Below, piece after piece: positions 25,990 through 36,383 of a stretch of DNA of 64,000 nucleotides. The stretch lies in assembly GCF_000190435.1 (NCBI RefSeq), contig NC_015152.1, positions 3,044,458-3,108,457 on the forward strand. The letters run 5' to 3'. Below the pieces are notes generated by a model. That model saw only the letters and a program-made list of their open reading frames with translations. It was not told the DNA's origin and did no database searches. The position numbers and the translations under genes are program-made. The stretch's first letter is position 1, and every line of letters begins with the position of its first letter. This DNA is from Sphaerochaeta globosa str. Buddy. GTDB lineage: Bacteria > Spirochaetota > Spirochaetia > Sphaerochaetales > Sphaerochaetaceae.

Positions 25990-26349
25990 CTAGAACTTGA
26001 CGCCGGCTTTACGTGCGCCGTCAGCGATGCTCTTGACAATGCCGTGGAACAGATAGCCGTTACGGTCGAACACACAAGTATCGATGTTCTTCTCGAGCAT
26101 TTTCTTCCCAACAGCCTCACCAAGCTTAGCAGCATCTGCAATCGTGTTCTTCAAGCCCTTCAGTTCAGCTTCCATGGAGCTGGCAGACACAAGGGTGCTA
26201 CCTGCTACATCGTCGATAACCTGAACATACATGTGGGAGTTGCTGCGGAATACGCTCATCCTTGGCTTGCTGGCAGTACCGGAGATGTTCTTGCGAATAT
26301 GATGCTTGCGCCGAGCAAGCTTCTTTCTCTTGTCGATTACTCTATTCAT
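25990..26349 (-). CDS. rplR: 50S ribosomal protein L18
   Basis: This 119-residue protein binds 5S rRNA in the central protuberance together with L5. It has the basic start RKKLARRKHHIRKNISG and the motifs RPRMSVFRSN-like (KPRMSVFRSNSHMYVQVID) and FDRNGYLFHGIVKSIADGAR near the end. Position between rplF and rpsE is standard. Confidence 0.96.
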   Translation of the reverse strand: MNRVIDKRKKLARRKHHIRKNISGTASKPRMSVFRSNSHMYVQVIDDVAGSTLVSASSMEAELKGLKNTIADAAKLGEAVGKKMLEKNIDTCVFDRNGYLFHGIVKSIADGARKAGVKF

Positions 26350-26365
26350 CTTTCTTACCTACCCA

Positions 26366-26911
26366 CTATTTCTTTGCCGAAGCGGTCTTACCAGCCTTGC
26401 GACGGATGACCTCGTTATCATACCGAATACCCTTACCCTTATACGGCTCAGGTCCACGGAGGGAACGAATCTCGGCACAAGTCTGCCCGACAAGCTGCTT
26501 ATCAATTCCGCTGAAGGTAACCTTGTTGGGGTTCTCTACAACAGCAGTGATTCCTTGGGGAAGAACAACTTCAATCATTACGGAGTACCCGAGGTTCAAA
26601 GTCAGCAGATTTCCCTTCAGGTCGGCACGATAGCCAACACCGTTGATCAGAAGGGTGCGAGAGAAACCTTTGGAAACTCCCAAAACCATATTGTTGATCA
26701 ACTGGCGATAGAGACCCTGGAAAGCATTAGATTCCTTGGACTCATCCTTAGGAGCAACCTTAACGACAGAACCTTCAATGGTGAGTACCACTTCAGGACG
26801 GGTAGGGCAATTGAGCTTTCCCTTCGGACCTTCAACATGGATAACACCATCGGTGACGGCAATCTTGACCCCTTGAGGTACTGTGATTGGCAATTTTCCA
26901 ATTCTGGACAT
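26366..26911 (-). CDS. rplF: 50S ribosomal protein L6
   Basis: The protein has 181 residues starting at MSRIGKLPI (26911). An in-frame ATG at 26929 lies inside the rpsH overlap region and would add six non-family residues. Two duplicated L6 domains are visible; the C-terminal one carries GIDKQLVGQTCAEIRSLRGPEPYKGKG-type sequence (QLVGQTCAEIRSLR, PEPYKGKGIRY). L6 lies near the factor-binding centre. Confidence 0.95.
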   Translation of the reverse strand: MSRIGKLPITVPQGVKIAVTDGVIHVEGPKGKLNCPTRPEVVLTIEGSVVKVAPKDESKESNAFQGLYRQLINNMVLGVSKGFSRTLLINGVGYRADLKGNLLTLNLGYSVMIEVVLPQGITAVVENPNKVTFSGIDKQLVGQTCAEIRSLRGPEPYKGKGIRYDNEVIRRKAGKTASAKK

Positions 26912-26922
26912 TTTATACCACC

Positions 26923-27321
26923 TTACCAAATAGAGCAGATCAGCTCACCACCGACCTTGTTCTCAGTCGCCTTCTTACCGGTTATGATACCAGCAGAAGT
27001 GGATACTACAACAACACCATGTCCGTTGTACACACGGGGCATATCCCTGTAACCGGTATAAATCCGGCGGCCAGGGGTAGAAATGCGGTCAATCCCGTGC
27101 AATACAGGACCCTGCGTCTCATCATATTTCAAGAAAACGCGGATGTAGGAAATACCATCCTTCGTTACTTTCTTGAAGTTCTTGATAAATCCTTCATTCT
27201 TGAGAATCTTCACAATCTGAAGCTTCATCTTAGAAGTGGAAATATCTACTTTTTCATGCTTAGCCAAACTAGCATTTCTGATTTTGGTCAGCATATCAGC
27301 AACTGGATCACTTACAGCCAT
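26923..27321 (-). CDS. rpsH: 30S ribosomal protein S8
   Basis: This 132-residue central-domain assembly protein begins [17 protein letters not shown] and ends with [26 protein letters not shown] (read as [12 protein letters not shown] and GGELICSIW). In E. coli S8 represses the spc operon by binding its mRNA near rplE; no such structure is obvious here. Confidence 0.96.
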   Translation of the reverse strand: MAVSDPVADMLTKIRNASLAKHEKVDISTSKMKLQIVKILKNEGFIKNFKKVTKDGISYIRVFLKYDETQGPVLHGIDRISTPGRRIYTGYRDMPRVYNGHGVVVVSTSAGIITGKKATENKVGGELICSIW

Positions 27322-27330
27322 TTTTCTCTC

Positions 27331-27516
27331 CTACCAACTAGATTTGGTAACACCAGGAATCTGGCCTTCACTTGCCAATTTGCGGAAGCAGATTCTGCAC
27401 ATATCGAACTGGCGCATATAGCCACGGGGTCTGCCACAAACTCTGCAGCGATTAACGTGTCTGGAACTAAACTTGGGCTCCCTATTGGCCTTTACGATCA
27501 ATGATTTTTTTGCCAT
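27331..27516 (-). CDS. rpsN: 30S ribosomal protein S14 type Z
   Basis: This 61-residue short S14 has an intact zinc ribbon (CRVC and CRIC separated by twelve residues). This is the ancestral zinc-dependent form, unlike the 100-residue zinc-free form of enterobacteria. It lies ten bases from rpsH and twelve from rplE. Confidence 0.97.
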   Translation of the reverse strand: MAKKSLIVKANREPKFSSRHVNRCRVCGRPRGYMRQFDMCRICFRKLASEGQIPGVTKSSW

Positions 27517-27528
27517 ATGTCTCCACCC

Positions 27529-28080
27529 TTATTTACTGAAGGGCATGCCGAGCTTTGCAAGCAGGGCGTAGCCTTCTTCATCGGTCTTCGCGGTCGTAAC
27601 AATGGCAATATTGAAGCCGCTGACACGCTCGATTTTGTCGAAGTCGATTTCCGGGAAAATAATCTGCTCAGTGATACCAAGCGAATAGTTTCCATGACCA
27701 TCAAAGGCATTGGGCTTTACACCCTTAAAGTCCTTGACGCGGGGAAGAGCAACACTAATCAACCGTTCCAGGAAGAACCACATGTTGTCACCGCGCAAGG
27801 TGACCATAGCGCCGATTTCCTGGCCCTCGCGGACCTTGAAGTTAGCAATGGACTTTCTGGCCTTAGTCTTCAAGACATGCTGACCGGTGATCTGCTCGAG
27901 CTCTTTAACAGCAGCATCGAGAAGCTTCTTATTGGTAATAGCTTCGCCGACACCAACACTGACAACAATCTTTTCCAGGGCAGGAATCTGCATCTTGGAG
28001 GTGTAGCCAAGTTCCTTGAACAGGGCAGGTGCCGCAGTTTCAAGGTATTTCGTTTTAAGGTTTGGTACGAACTTTTCCAT
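27529..28080 (-). CDS. rplE: 50S ribosomal protein L5
   Basis: This 183-residue protein binds 5S rRNA and contacts the P-site tRNA. Recognisable segments are [31 protein letters not shown]-like ([16 protein letters not shown]) and the C-terminal [20 protein letters not shown]. Its start overlaps the rplX stop by one base (TAATG). Confidence 0.96.
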   Translation of the reverse strand: MEKFVPNLKTKYLETAAPALFKELGYTSKMQIPALEKIVVSVGVGEAITNKKLLDAAVKELEQITGQHVLKTKARKSIANFKVREGQEIGAMVTLRGDNMWFFLERLISVALPRVKDFKGVKPNAFDGHGNYSLGITEQIIFPEIDFDKIERVSGFNIAIVTTAKTDEEGYALLAKLGMPFSK

Positions 28081-28385
28081 TAGATTACTTCCCCGGTTTT
28101 CTTGGCGTAGCGGACTTTGTTTCCACTTTCATCAAACTTGTACCCGATCCTGGTAGGTTCACCTTTGCCGGTGACATACGCAACGTTGGAAACGTGGATC
28201 GGAGCCTCGATTTCCATGATGCCGCCCTTATCCTGCGGATTCTTCTTTTTCATGGTCTTCTTGACCATGTTGGCACCCTGGACGACGACCCTCTCATTCT
28301 CACGGTCTACCTTTACGATCTTGCCAGACTTACCTTTGTCCTTTCCAGCAATAATCAGTACGGTGTCGTTCTTCTTAAGCTTCAT
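28080..28385 (-). CDS. rplX: 50S ribosomal protein L24
   Basis: The protein has 101 residues when started at the ATG at 28385, which has TAGGAG seven bases upstream. The in-frame GTG two codons earlier touches that ribosome site and is unlikely. The KOW motif [17 protein letters not shown] lies at the N terminus. L24 is an assembly initiator of the 50S subunit. Confidence 0.95.
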   Translation of the reverse strand: MKLKKNDTVLIIAGKDKGKSGKIVKVDRENERVVVQGANMVKKTMKKKNPQDKGGIMEIEAPIHVSNVAYVTGKGEPTRIGYKFDESGNKVRYAKKTGEVI

Positions 28386-28395
28386 GTGCACACTC

Positions 28396-28761
28396 CTACA
28401 ACACTTCCGGCGCGAGTGAAACGATCTTCATGTACTTGTCACGCAGCTCTCTAGCTACGGGCCCGAAGATACGCTTGCCGCGCGGGTTATTGTTGGCATC
28501 GATGATAACACAAGCGTTGTCATCGAACCTGATATAGGTACCGTCAGGTCGGCGGTATTCCTTCTTTGTTCGAACAATGACTGCCTTCATAACGTCACCT
28601 TTTTTGATGGCGCCGTGGGGCAAGGCATTTTTTACAGCAACTACAATAATATCGCCGACACCAGCAACATACCGGTGGCTACCGCCAAGCACCTTGATGC
28701 ACTGCACCTGCTTGGCACCACTGTTGTCCGCAACATTCAAATACGTCTGCATCTGTACCAT
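28396..28761 (-). CDS. rplN: 50S ribosomal protein L14
   Basis: This 121-residue protein starts [17 protein letters not shown], the usual L14 opening. It contains [25 protein letters not shown] (split as [15 protein letters not shown] and RRPDGTYI) and ends with [10 protein letters not shown]. It forms part of the intersubunit surface near the sarcin-ricin loop. Confidence 0.97.
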   Translation of the reverse strand: MVQMQTYLNVADNSGAKQVQCIKVLGGSHRYVAGVGDIIVVAVKNALPHGAIKKGDVMKAVIVRTKKEYRRPDGTYIRFDDNACVIIDANNNPRGKRIFGPVARELRDKYMKIVSLAPEVL

Positions 28762-28776
28762 ATCGTCTCTCTCCTA

Positions 28777-29028
28777 TTACCGAGCGCGCTCGACGATCTG
28801 CACGAGACGCCAGCACTTATCTTTGCTGATGTGGCGGCTTTCAACAACACGTACTGTGTCGCCGATATTGGCCTCGTTCCTTTCATCATGTGCCTTCACT
28901 TTCTTAGTGGTGGTCACATACTTCTTATACAGGGGATGCAGTCTTCTGGAGGAGATAGCCACGACGATTGTCTTGTCCATCTTGTCACTGACCACCTGGC
29001 CGGTAAAACTTTTCTTGTTAGCTTCCAT
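28777..29028 (-). CDS. rpsQ: 30S ribosomal protein S17
   Basis: This 83-residue OB-fold primary binder of the 16S 5' domain has the family segments [27 protein letters not shown] and [20 protein letters not shown]. Spacing is 15 bases to each neighbour, consistent with one operon. Confidence 0.96.
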   Translation of the reverse strand: MEANKKSFTGQVVSDKMDKTIVVAISSRRLHPLYKKYVTTTKKVKAHDERNEANIGDTVRVVESRHISKDKCWRLVQIVERAR

Positions 29029-29043
29029 CTGAATCGCTCTCCC

Positions 29044-29250
29044 TTACTTTGCCGCTTTCCGGATTCCGAGCTCATATTCGCGAATGCGGGTATTCACACG
29101 AGCGATGTTCCGTCTAATGGTACGAACAGCAAGAGGATTTTCCACATGCCCGAGCACTCTTCCCATACGAAGGTCGAAATACTCTTTATGCAGGGTTTCC
29201 TTCTTGGCAGCCAGTTCGTCAAGGGTTAAATCATTGTATGAATTTTTCAT
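29044..29250 (-). CDS. rpmC: 50S ribosomal protein L29
   Basis: The protein has 68 residues starting MKNSYNDLTLDELAAKK at 29250, with GGAGTGA upstream inside the end of rplP. The long frame that extends to 29373 is antisense-like filler from rplP in another frame. L29 is a two-helix protein at the tunnel exit next to L23, where signal recognition particle and trigger factor dock. Confidence 0.93.
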   Translation of the reverse strand: MKNSYNDLTLDELAAKKETLHKEYFDLRMGRVLGHVENPLAVRTIRRNIARVNTRIREYELGIRKAAK

Positions 29251-29254
29251 AATC

Positions 29255-29671
29255 TCACTCCACTTCCCTTCTGGCGACAAACTTCGTCTTGATCGGAAGC
29301 TTGGACGCTGCAAGCGCCAGTGCTTCACGAGCCAACTCTTCGGTAACGCCACCCATTTCAAACATGACAGCACCGGTCTTTACTACAGCAACCCACCCTT
29401 CGGGGGCACCTTTACCGTTACCCTGTCTGGTTTCAGCGGGCTTCTTAGTGTAGGGCATGTCGGGGAAAATCCTGATCCATACCTTACCACCACGCTTAAT
29501 ATGACGGGTCATCGCAACACGTGCTGCCTCAATCTGGCGGTTTGTGATCCACTTCGGCTCGAGAGCCAACAGGGCATACTCACCAAAAGCAATCGTAATA
29601 CCGCGATGTGCAACACCATCGGTGGTGCCACGCTGCTTCTTTCTATATTTTACTCTCTTTGGACTAAGCAT
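29255..29671 (-). CDS. rplP: 50S ribosomal protein L16
   Basis: This 138-residue protein lies near the A site and is needed for peptidyl transfer. It begins [15 protein letters not shown] and contains [21 protein letters not shown] ([17 protein letters not shown]), the strongly conserved loop. The gene lies between rpsC and rpmC as in the S10 operon of most bacteria. Confidence 0.97.
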   Translation of the reverse strand: MLSPKRVKYRKKQRGTTDGVAHRGITIAFGEYALLALEPKWITNRQIEAARVAMTRHIKRGGKVWIRIFPDMPYTKKPAETRQGNGKGAPEGWVAVVKTGAVMFEMGGVTEELAREALALAASKLPIKTKFVARREVE

Positions 29672-29677
29672 GGCCTA

Positions 29678-30385
29678 CTAACTCCTTGCCTCAAGGCTTT
29701 CGCTCTTGCCGGGTTTTCTTACCAACCCGCCGGCGTCGTCTTTGATTGCGCGATCGTAGATTTCACCATTGAATACCCAAACCTTGACACCAATGACACC
29801 AAAGGTAGTATTAGCAGTAGTAAAACCATAGTCGATGTCGCTGCGTAGCGTATGAAGAGGAACACGTCCTTCCTTCATCCACTCAGAGCGTGCAATTTCC
29901 GCACCACCGATACGACCGCTGAGCCTGATCTTTACACCCTGAGCACCACTCTGAATTGCCTTGGAAACAGCAGTCTTCATTGCTCTGCGGAAAGAACCGC
30001 GGGAAACAAGCTGCTTGGCAACGTTCATGGCGATCAACTGGGCATCTGCCTCGGGCTTTTTGATCTCCTTGATCTTAATCTGCACTTTCTTGTTGGAAAG
30101 CTTCTGCAGACGTGCACCAAGCTTCTCAACATTGGCGCCCTTGCTTCCGATAATGATGCCGGGGCGACTGGTGGTGATTACGATCGTTATGCGCTGAGGC
30201 TTGCGAATGATTTCCACATCCGAAATTTCAGCACCCTGAACTTCCGGGCATTCAATCAAAGCTTTTCTCAGCTTCAAATCTTCATGCAGAGTTTCTGCAT
30301 ACTCCCTGGGGTCCACATACCATTTGGACTTCCAGGTCTTGTTGACTCCAAGACGGAGTCCAATAGGATTAACTTTTTGGCCCAT
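29678..30385 (-). CDS. rpsC: 30S ribosomal protein S3
   Basis: This 235-residue protein at the mRNA entry channel has an N-terminal KH domain with SRPGIIIGSKGANVEKL (GxxG loop GSKG) and a C-terminal domain with SGRIGGAEIARSEW and RVPLHTLRSDIDYGF. The tail is short. Its ATG follows the rplV stop immediately. Confidence 0.97.
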   Translation of the reverse strand: MGQKVNPIGLRLGVNKTWKSKWYVDPREYAETLHEDLKLRKALIECPEVQGAEISDVEIIRKPQRITIVITTSRPGIIIGSKGANVEKLGARLQKLSNKKVQIKIKEIKKPEADAQLIAMNVAKQLVSRGSFRRAMKTAVSKAIQSGAQGVKIRLSGRIGGAEIARSEWMKEGRVPLHTLRSDIDYGFTTANTTFGVIGVKVWVFNGEIYDRAIKDDAGGLVRKPGKSESLEARS

Positions 30386-30760
30386 TTATTTCCTCACGCT
30401 TGCTTTTTCGTCAACGACGACGGTAATGTGTGACATCCTCTTAAGCAGAATATCCCGTCTTCCATGGGATCTCGGCCAGACTCTCTTGAGCCTCGGACCC
30501 TCGTTAACCTGCAACTCCATGATCACAAGATTCTCTTCATCGATCTTCTTGTTCTGATCAAGAGCATTTGCACAAGCGGATTGCAAAACCTTAAGGATCA
30601 AATTTGATCCCTTCTGGGGCATAGCCTCAAGTATTGCAACAGCCTCCACATAGGACTTATTCCTCACAAGATTGGCGACGGGGCGAACCTTGGAAGGAGA
30701 TACCATCAGATACTTTGCAGTTGCTGAGTAACCTTTCTTTTCTTCCATATTAGTACCCAT
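30386..30760 (-). CDS. rplV: 50S ribosomal protein L22
   Basis: The protein has 124 residues with the first start at 30760. The methionine at 30748 (MEEKKGYSATAKYL) is an equally good candidate because neither has a strong ribosome site. The beta-hairpin loop that lines the exit tunnel (EGPRLKRVWPRSHGRRDILLKR, here GPRLKRVWPRSHGRRD) is intact with no macrolide-resistance insertion visible. Confidence 0.94.
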   Translation of the reverse strand: MGTNMEEKKGYSATAKYLMVSPSKVRPVANLVRNKSYVEAVAILEAMPQKGSNLILKVLQSACANALDQNKKIDEENLVIMELQVNEGPRLKRVWPRSHGRRDILLKRMSHITVVVDEKASVRK

Positions 30761-30765
30761 TGCGC

Positions 30766-31038
30766 TTAACCAACCTTCTTGTCGGATGCGTGCCCGCGGA
30801 AGATTCTGGTAGGTGAAAACTCACCGAGCTTGTGTCCTACCAAGTTTTCCGTCACAAATACAGGAATCCAGGTTTTTCCGTTATAAACAGAAATCGTGAA
30901 TCCCACCATTTCAGGGATGATCGTTGAACAGCGGGAATAAGTCTTGATCATCTGCTTCTGATTAGTCTTGAGAGACTCCTGAATCCTCTTATACAATTTC
31001 TTCTCGATAAAAGGACCTTTTTTGATTGATCTAGCCAC
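30766..31038 (-). CDS. rpsS: 30S ribosomal protein S19
   Basis: This 90-residue head protein forms bridge B1a with L5 and S13. It has the usual [10 protein letters not shown] start, [20 protein letters not shown] and [15 protein letters not shown]. It follows rplB by nine bases. Confidence 0.97.
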   Translation of the reverse strand: MARSIKKGPFIEKKLYKRIQESLKTNQKQMIKTYSRCSTIIPEMVGFTISVYNGKTWIPVFVTENLVGHKLGEFSPTRIFRGHASDKKVG

Positions 31039-31047
31039 TTTCTACTC

Positions 31048-31872
31048 CTACTTCCGCTTCTTCACAATAAAGGCACCGGAAGGCTTCTTCTTGGAACGAG
31101 TCTTTCCACCCTTGGTCGGCTTACCCCATGGGGTAACAGGGTTGCGTCCAGCTGCAGTCTTACCCTCACCACCACCATGTGGGTGATCGATCGGGTTCAT
31201 TGCAACACCGCGAACCTTTGGCCTTCTTCCCAGGTGGCGGCTTGCACCTGCCTTACCGAGGCTGACATTCATATGATCTTCATTGCCGAGCTGCCCGAGG
31301 GTAGCGTAGCATTCACCAAACACCATGCGCATTTCACCGGAGGGGAGGCGGAGGGTAACATAGTCACCTTCCTTAGCAACAACGGTTGCACCAAGACCAG
31401 CAGAGCGAACAAGCTGTCCACCGCGGCCAAGAGTGAGCTCAACGTTGTGAACCATCAATCCAAGGGGAACTTTCTTCAAGGGAAGAGCATTGCCACTCTG
31501 AATCGATACATCGGGTCCGGAAACCACAGTGGTTCCTACAGTCAGTCCCTTCGGAGCAATCATGTAGCGCTTCTCGCCGTCGGCATAGAATACCAAGGCA
31601 ATGTTAACGCTGCGGTTCGGATCGTATTCGATAGTTTTGACAGTTCCGGGAATCCCGTACTTGTCGCGCTTGAAGTCGATAATACGATATGCACGCTTAT
31701 GGCCACCGCCTCTACGGCGAACACTGATCCGCCCGAAAGTATCCCTACCTGCCTTCTTGGTGAGGCCGATGGTCAAGGACTTCTCAGGCTTGCTGACAGT
31801 CAGCTCGCTGAAGACCAAAGTGGTCTTCTGGCGAAGGCCGGGAGTATTGGGCTTGTAAGTTTTTAGAGCCAT
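31048..31872 (-). CDS. rplB: 50S ribosomal protein L2
   Basis: The protein has 274 residues starting [12 protein letters not shown] at 31872, with AGAAG-type ribosome sequence upstream. The frame continues to 31950 but that part is rplW sequence in another frame. The key loop [13 protein letters not shown] near residue 225 is complete, including the His that is important for peptidyl transfer. Confidence 0.96.
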   Translation of the reverse strand: MALKTYKPNTPGLRQKTTLVFSELTVSKPEKSLTIGLTKKAGRDTFGRISVRRRGGGHKRAYRIIDFKRDKYGIPGTVKTIEYDPNRSVNIALVFYADGEKRYMIAPKGLTVGTTVVSGPDVSIQSGNALPLKKVPLGLMVHNVELTLGRGGQLVRSAGLGATVVAKEGDYVTLRLPSGEMRMVFGECYATLGQLGNEDHMNVSLGKAGASRHLGRRPKVRGVAMNPIDHPHGGGEGKTAAGRNPVTPWGKPTKGGKTRSKKKPSGAFIVKKRK

Positions 31873-31886
31873 TTTCCAACTTCTCC

Positions 31887-32189
31887 TTATACGCCTTCGA
31901 TGGCCTGGATGGATGCACCCTTGGCCAAGGTTACGACAGCCTTCTTCCAATCACCGGTGTTGCCAAGGATGCTACCACCCTTGCCGCGGGAATACTTCGG
32001 CTTGCCCTTTACGATCATCACATTGCAATCTGCAACCTCAACACCAAACAGCTCTTTTACAGCAGCCTTGATTTGGAATTTGTTGCTGTCCATCCGGACC
32101 TTGAACGTGTACTTTTTTGTCTCACCCTCACGAGCAATGTTTGTTTTTTCGCTCAGAACGGGCTCAATAATAATTTGGTCTGCTCTCAT
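31887..32189 (-). CDS. rplW: 50S ribosomal protein L23
   Basis: This 100-residue protein at the tunnel exit is the docking site for trigger factor and SRP. It has [12 protein letters not shown] at the start and [22 protein letters not shown] ([17 protein letters not shown]). The C-terminal part is slightly lengthened (EGV end). Position between L4 and L2 genes is standard. Confidence 0.95.
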   Translation of the reverse strand: MRADQIIIEPVLSEKTNIAREGETKKYTFKVRMDSNKFQIKAAVKELFGVEVADCNVMIVKGKPKYSRGKGGSILGNTGDWKKAVVTLAKGASIQAIEGV

Positions 32190-32200
32190 TTCCGGTCCCC

Positions 32201-32830
32201 TTATTTGTCGCCGTAGAAATCGTTAAGATTTTTAGCGGCACCTTCCAGAACCAAGAGCTTTCTTCCATACAGCAGTTCCTTTGCAGAAAGTCTGTTGTAT
32301 GAGAGAACACGCAGGTACGGAATGTTCTTCGCAGCGCGGCGTACCATCACATCATCATCCTTCAGGATAAGAATAGTTCTCGTCTCATCCTTCACAAAAT
32401 TCTTGATGATCAGGTCCAAATCCTTGGTTTTGCCACTATCAATGGAGAAATCCTCAACTACTACGAGGCGCTCCTCCTTGACTCCCAAAGAAAGCAGGCT
32501 CTTCATAGCAAGCCTCTTCATCTTCTTGGGAAGGGTGTAGCTATAATCACGCGGTCTGGGTCCGAAAATCGTACCACCACCAACCCAGACGGGAGACTTC
32601 TTGTCACCGGCACGTGCGTTACCAGTTCCCTTCTGCTTGTATGGTTTTACGTTGCTGTAATGGACCTCAGCGCGGGTCTTCGTGCATGCAGTGCCGACAC
32701 GGCGGTTTGCAAGCTCGTTGTTTACGGCATAATAAATGGATCCGTCACTAACCTCTCTGTTGAACACTTGATCATTCAACTCAATGCTTCTGACTTCACT
32801 GCCGTCGATTGAAAAGACTTTCGTTTCCAT
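32201..32830 (-). CDS. rplD: 50S ribosomal protein L4
   Basis: This 209-residue protein has the long tunnel-lining loop around [21 protein letters not shown], written here as [14 protein letters not shown], with the erythromycin-contact region intact. In E. coli L4 represses the S10 operon by binding its leader. The tuf leader 2 kb upstream is a possible target here, but there is no direct evidence. Confidence 0.96.
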   Translation of the reverse strand: METKVFSIDGSEVRSIELNDQVFNREVSDGSIYYAVNNELANRRVGTACTKTRAEVHYSNVKPYKQKGTGNARAGDKKSPVWVGGGTIFGPRPRDYSYTLPKKMKRLAMKSLLSLGVKEERLVVVEDFSIDSGKTKDLDLIIKNFVKDETRTILILKDDDVMVRRAAKNIPYLRVLSYNRLSAKELLYGRKLLVLEGAAKNLNDFYGDK

Positions 32831-32841
32831 ATATCTCGCCC

Positions 32842-33462
32842 CTACTTCTTGATCGCTTTCTTGACGATGACGACACTCTGGGCGGGGCCAGGGATAGCAC
32901 CCTTAACCATAAGGACCTGCATCTCTTCATCGACACGGACGACTTTCAAGTTTTGAACTGTCATCCTCTCATTACCCATATGGCCAGCCATTCGGTGACC
33001 CTTGAACGTGCGAGCAGGGGTGGATGACATTGCGGTACCACCGATATCTCGGTGGAACTTGGAACCGTGGGTAGCGCGACCGCCAGAGAAGCCATGACGC
33101 TTGATACCGCCGGCATAACCCTTACCTTTCGTAGTCCCAGTGACATCCACAAAAGTGGCGTCCTTAAATATATCCACGCCCAATACCTCGCCAACAGTGA
33201 GTTCCTTATCAAAATCACGGAACTCAATGACATGCTTCTTCGGCTCACACACATCGGTGAACTGGCCAGCATATGGCTTGGTGATAGTGCTTTTTTTCTT
33301 GTCAACAGAACCCAAAACGGCAGCACTATATCCGTGCTTCTCGTCAGTGCGTTCCCCGACAACAACATTGCCCTCAATTTTTATTACAGTCACGGGTGTG
33401 AGCCTGCCTTGCGCATCAAACACCTGTGTCATTCCAACTTTTTTGCCGATAAGCCCTAACAT
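32842..33462 (-). CDS. rplC: 50S ribosomal protein L3
   Basis: This 206-residue protein initiates 50S assembly, and its internal loop reaches the peptidyl transferase centre. [15 protein letters not shown] opens the protein. The loop region [19 protein letters not shown] departs slightly from the common FHRxxGSxG pattern (GG in place of GS), then continues with [15 protein letters not shown]. Confidence 0.96.
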   Translation of the reverse strand: MLGLIGKKVGMTQVFDAQGRLTPVTVIKIEGNVVVGERTDEKHGYSAAVLGSVDKKKSTITKPYAGQFTDVCEPKKHVIEFRDFDKELTVGEVLGVDIFKDATFVDVTGTTKGKGYAGGIKRHGFSGGRATHGSKFHRDIGGTAMSSTPARTFKGHRMAGHMGNERMTVQNLKVVRVDEEMQVLMVKGAIPGPAQSVVIVKKAIKK

Positions 33463-33479
33463 CTCTTACCTCAACTCTC

Positions 33480-33788
33480 TTACTGTTTAATCTCTACATC
33501 CACACCGGCAGGGAGCTCAAGCTTCATGAGGGCATCCATGACTTTTGATGTAGGATCCAAAATGTCAATCAACCTTTTGTGGGTTCTCATCTCGAACTGT
33601 TCACGAGACTTTTTATTGACAAAGGGCGATCTCAGGACAGTGTACTTGTTAATACGAGTCGGGAGAGGAACAGGTCCTGACACGGTAGCGCCAGCCCTGA
33701 CGACAGTTTCTACGATTGCTTTGGAGCTCTGTTCAACAAGCTCAATATCAAAGCCTCTCAACCTTACTCGAATTCTTTCTTTAGCCAT
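33480..33788 (-). CDS. rpsJ: 30S ribosomal protein S10 (NusE)
   Basis: This 102-residue protein acts both in the 30S head and, as NusE, in antitermination with NusB. It shows the segments [50 protein letters not shown] ([15 protein letters not shown]) and HKRLIDI. A hairpin lies between tuf and this gene. Confidence 0.97.
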   Translation of the reverse strand: MAKERIRVRLRGFDIELVEQSSKAIVETVVRAGATVSGPVPLPTRINKYTVLRSPFVNKKSREQFEMRTHKRLIDILDPTSKVMDALMKLELPAGVDVEIKQ

Positions 33789-33808
33789 TATTCCTCCAAA
33801 AAACGGGC

Positions 33809-33836
33809 CTTGCCACCATCAGCCGATGATGGCAAG
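33809..33836 (-). terminator. tuf-rpsJ intercistronic hairpin (partial terminator)
   Basis: The stem CTTGCCA/TGGCAAG continues as CATC/GATG after one C-A mismatch, with loop AGCC. On the minus strand it is followed by GGCCCG and TTTTTT. The U run starts six bases past the stem, so it should attenuate rather than stop transcription, allowing EF-Tu to be made in excess over S10. Confidence 0.6.
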
Positions 33837-33852
33837 ACAATCGTCAATACAC

Positions 33853-35043
33853 TCAGTCGGTAATCTCGGTAACCTGACCGGAAGCAACGGTTCTACCACC
33901 TTCGCGGATAGCGAAGCGGAGGCCCTTGTCCATGGCGATCGGGTGGATCAGCTCAACGATAATCTCAGTGTGGTCACCAGGCAGAACCATCTGCTTGCCT
34001 TCAGGCAGGTTTACCGTACCAGTGATGTCAGTGGTGCGGAAATAGAACTGCGGGCGGTATCCACCGAAGAACGGAGAGTGACGGCCGCCTTCATCCTTGC
34101 TCAGGACGTAGACAGTACCGAGGAACTTTGCATGGGGCATGATCGACTTGGGCTTTGCCAAGACCTGGCCGCGAACAACGTCCTTCTTGTCAACACCGCG
34201 CAGCAGTGCGCCGATGTTATCACCTGCCTGACCTTCATCAAGCAACTTGTTGAACATCTCAACGCCAGTTACGACGGTATCACGAGTATCCTTGATACCA
34301 ACGATGGAGGCGGGTTCGTTTACTCTGATGATACCGCGTTCAATACGACCGGTAACAACAGTACCACGACCAGAGATGGAGAAGATGTCTTCGATCGGCA
34401 TCAGGAAGGGCAGATCAACAGCACGTTCCGGAAGGGGAACATAGTTGTCCATTGCATCAAGCAGTTCGTCGAGGCACTTGGTGGCTTCGGGGTTGTCGGG
34501 CTGGGTCATTGCTTCGTAAGCGCTACCGCGGATTACAGGAGCATTGTCACCATCGAATCCCTGTGCACGAAGAAGGTCACGCATCTCTTCCTCAACGAGG
34601 TCGATCAATTCAGGATCGTCTACCTGGTCGCACTTGTTGATAAATACAACGAGGCAGGGTACACCAACCTGACGAGCGAGAAGGATGTGTTCCTTGGTCT
34701 GTGCCATTGCACCGTCAGTTGCTGCAACGACGATGATGGCGCCGTCCATCTGTGCAGCACCGGTGATCATGTTCTTGATGTAGTCAGCGTGTCCCGGGCA
34801 GTCAACGTGAGCATAGTGCCTATTGGTAGACTGGTACTCAACGTGTCTGGTGTTAATGGTAATACCACGCTCTTTTTCTTCAGGGGCGTTGTCAATCGCA
34901 TCGTAAGCAAGAGCCTTATCGCCAAACAGTTTAGCGCAGTGCATGGTGATTGCAGCAGTAAGGGTAGTCTTACCATGGTCAACGTGACCGATGGTTCCTA
35001 CGTTTACGTGTGGCTTGTTCCTCTGAAATTTCTCTTTTGCCAT
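33853..35043 (-). CDS. tuf: Translation elongation factor Tu
   Basis: The protein has 396 residues starting [14 protein letters not shown] at 35043, chosen over the ATG three bases earlier because AGGAGG lies five bases upstream. G motifs are GHVDHGKT (19-26), DCPGH and NKCD. The two beta-barrel domains follow. It delivers aminoacyl-tRNA to the ribosome. It heads the S10 transcription unit directly; fusA, which usually precedes tuf, is not here. Confidence 0.97.
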   Translation of the reverse strand: MAKEKFQRNKPHVNVGTIGHVDHGKTTLTAAITMHCAKLFGDKALAYDAIDNAPEEKERGITINTRHVEYQSTNRHYAHVDCPGHADYIKNMITGAAQMDGAIIVVAATDGAMAQTKEHILLARQVGVPCLVVFINKCDQVDDPELIDLVEEEMRDLLRAQGFDGDNAPVIRGSAYEAMTQPDNPEATKCLDELLDAMDNYVPLPERAVDLPFLMPIEDIFSISGRGTVVTGRIERGIIRVNEPASIVGIKDTRDTVVTGVEMFNKLLDEGQAGDNIGALLRGVDKKDVVRGQVLAKPKSIMPHAKFLGTVYVLSKDEGGRHSPFFGGYRPQFYFRTTDITGTVNLPEGKQMVLPGDHTEIIVELIHPIAMDKGLRFAIREGGRTVASGQVTEITD

Positions 35044-35327
35044 CATTTCCTCCTTGTGACGTTCCATTGACTGTCACAAAAAATAATTAATATGTGCTCA
35101 TAAAGGCCCAAAGCCTTTACCATTCCGGTTGAGACAAACTAATTACTTGGAAACAAAACATAAGAGGATTCCAGAGGTCCTCAGGCCTGGAGAATCCATC
35201 CTGACGACATAGTATAAGTTTTAAAAAAAACTTCGTACTGCCTGAAACCACCTTACTATTGCTTCTGCAATAATTGGTTTGGCTCTTCATAGCACCGCAT
35301 AGACATAGCTCTGCGGACACCTTATGC

Positions 35328-35356
35328 ACTATATGCGAAAGCAGTTTTTATGTCAA
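35328..35356 (-). promoter_or_regulatory. Strong sigma-70 promoter of tuf-S10-spc-alpha unit
   Basis: A perfect TTGACA (35356-35351) lies 17 bp from TATAGT (35333-35328), which is five of six to consensus. This is among the best promoters in the window and suits a highly expressed translation operon. Confidence 0.85.
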
Positions 35357-35385
35357 GCAATACTCTTTAATTATATAAAGATACG

Positions 35386-35419
35386 AAAAAACCGGCCTTT
35401 TTTTTGAAAAAAGCCGGTT
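35386..35419 (-). terminator. Rho-independent terminator after rpsG
   Basis: On the minus strand AACCGGC, then T6, C and A8, then GCCGGTT and TTTT. Both the GC core and the A/T arms can pair, giving a long stem with a U tract. It begins 19 bases past the rpsG stop. Confidence 0.9.
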
Positions 35420-35437
35420 CTTGTCGGGTTTGCAGGA

Positions 35438-35911
<474 letters not shown>

Positions 35912-35926
35912 CTATCTCCTCCCTTA

Positions 35927-36301
35927 TCAAGCCTTGGGTCTCTTCGCACCATATTTGGAACGACTTCTCTTCCGATCTGCAACACCGAGGGTATCCTTGG
36001 CACCACGAACAATGTGATAGCGAACACCGGGAAGGTCCTTGACCCTTCCACCACGCAGAAGAACAACAGAGTGCTCCTGCAGGTTATGTCCGATACCGGG
36101 GATGTACGCGGTTACTTCAATACCGTTTGAAAGGCGCACACGTGCAACCTTTCTCAGAGCAGAGTTCGGCTTCTTCGGGGTGACGGTCATGACCCTGGTG
36201 CAAACACCACGCTTCTGGGGACAACCTTCAAGGGCTGGGGACTTAGTCTTGTTGCGGACACTTGTCCTCCCCTTTCTGATCAGCTGATTAATAGTAGGCA
36301 T
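35927..36301 (-). CDS. rpsL: 30S ribosomal protein S12
   Basis: The protein has 124 residues starting [14 protein letters not shown] at 36301. The frame extends twelve codons upstream, but the family starts here and GGGAGTGTG lies before it. The decoding loops [11 protein letters not shown] and [13 protein letters not shown] have the lysines found in streptomycin-sensitive strains, and the Asp that is often methylthiolated. Confidence 0.97.
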   Translation of the reverse strand: MPTINQLIRKGRTSVRNKTKSPALEGCPQKRGVCTRVMTVTPKKPNSALRKVARVRLSNGIEVTAYIPGIGHNLQEHSVVLLRGGRVKDLPGVRYHIVRGAKDTLGVADRKRSRSKYGAKRPKA

Positions 36302-36361
36302 CTTGTAGACACACTCCCTTTTCTTTCTTTGATCCACCGCCTCTCACAAAAGCAGGGATCT

Positions 36362-36383
36362 GTGCCGCCCCTACGGGCAGCAC
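36362..36383 (-). repeat. Hairpin between rpoC and rpsL
   Basis: GTGCTGCCC/GGGGCGGCAC forms a GC-rich stem around GTA on the minus strand, with no U tract. It is the only structure seen in the 175-base rpoC-rpsL gap and may be an RNA-processing site. Confidence 0.5.

Larger units (their letters stand above)
35044..35437 (-). other. Long tuf leader and rpsG-tuf intergenic region
   Basis: This 394-base stretch holds no gene. From right to left it contains the rpsG terminator, the tuf promoter, and about 275 bases of untranslated leader. The leader carries two hairpins: GGATT..CCAG/CTGG..AATCC at 35166-35197, and TAAAGGC/GCCTTTA at 35101-35119. A second -10-like TATACT at 35216-35211 lacks a -35 partner. 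Confidence 0.7.

Noticed and set aside
33526-35070. 514-codon plus-strand frame opposite tuf and rpsJ
   Set aside because: Antisense shadow of tuf; no domain-like pattern and no start signals.
35209-35240. Second tuf promoter with TATACT
   Set aside because: At 17 bp upstream the bases read AGTACG, which is not a -35; the upstream TTGACA promoter is much better.
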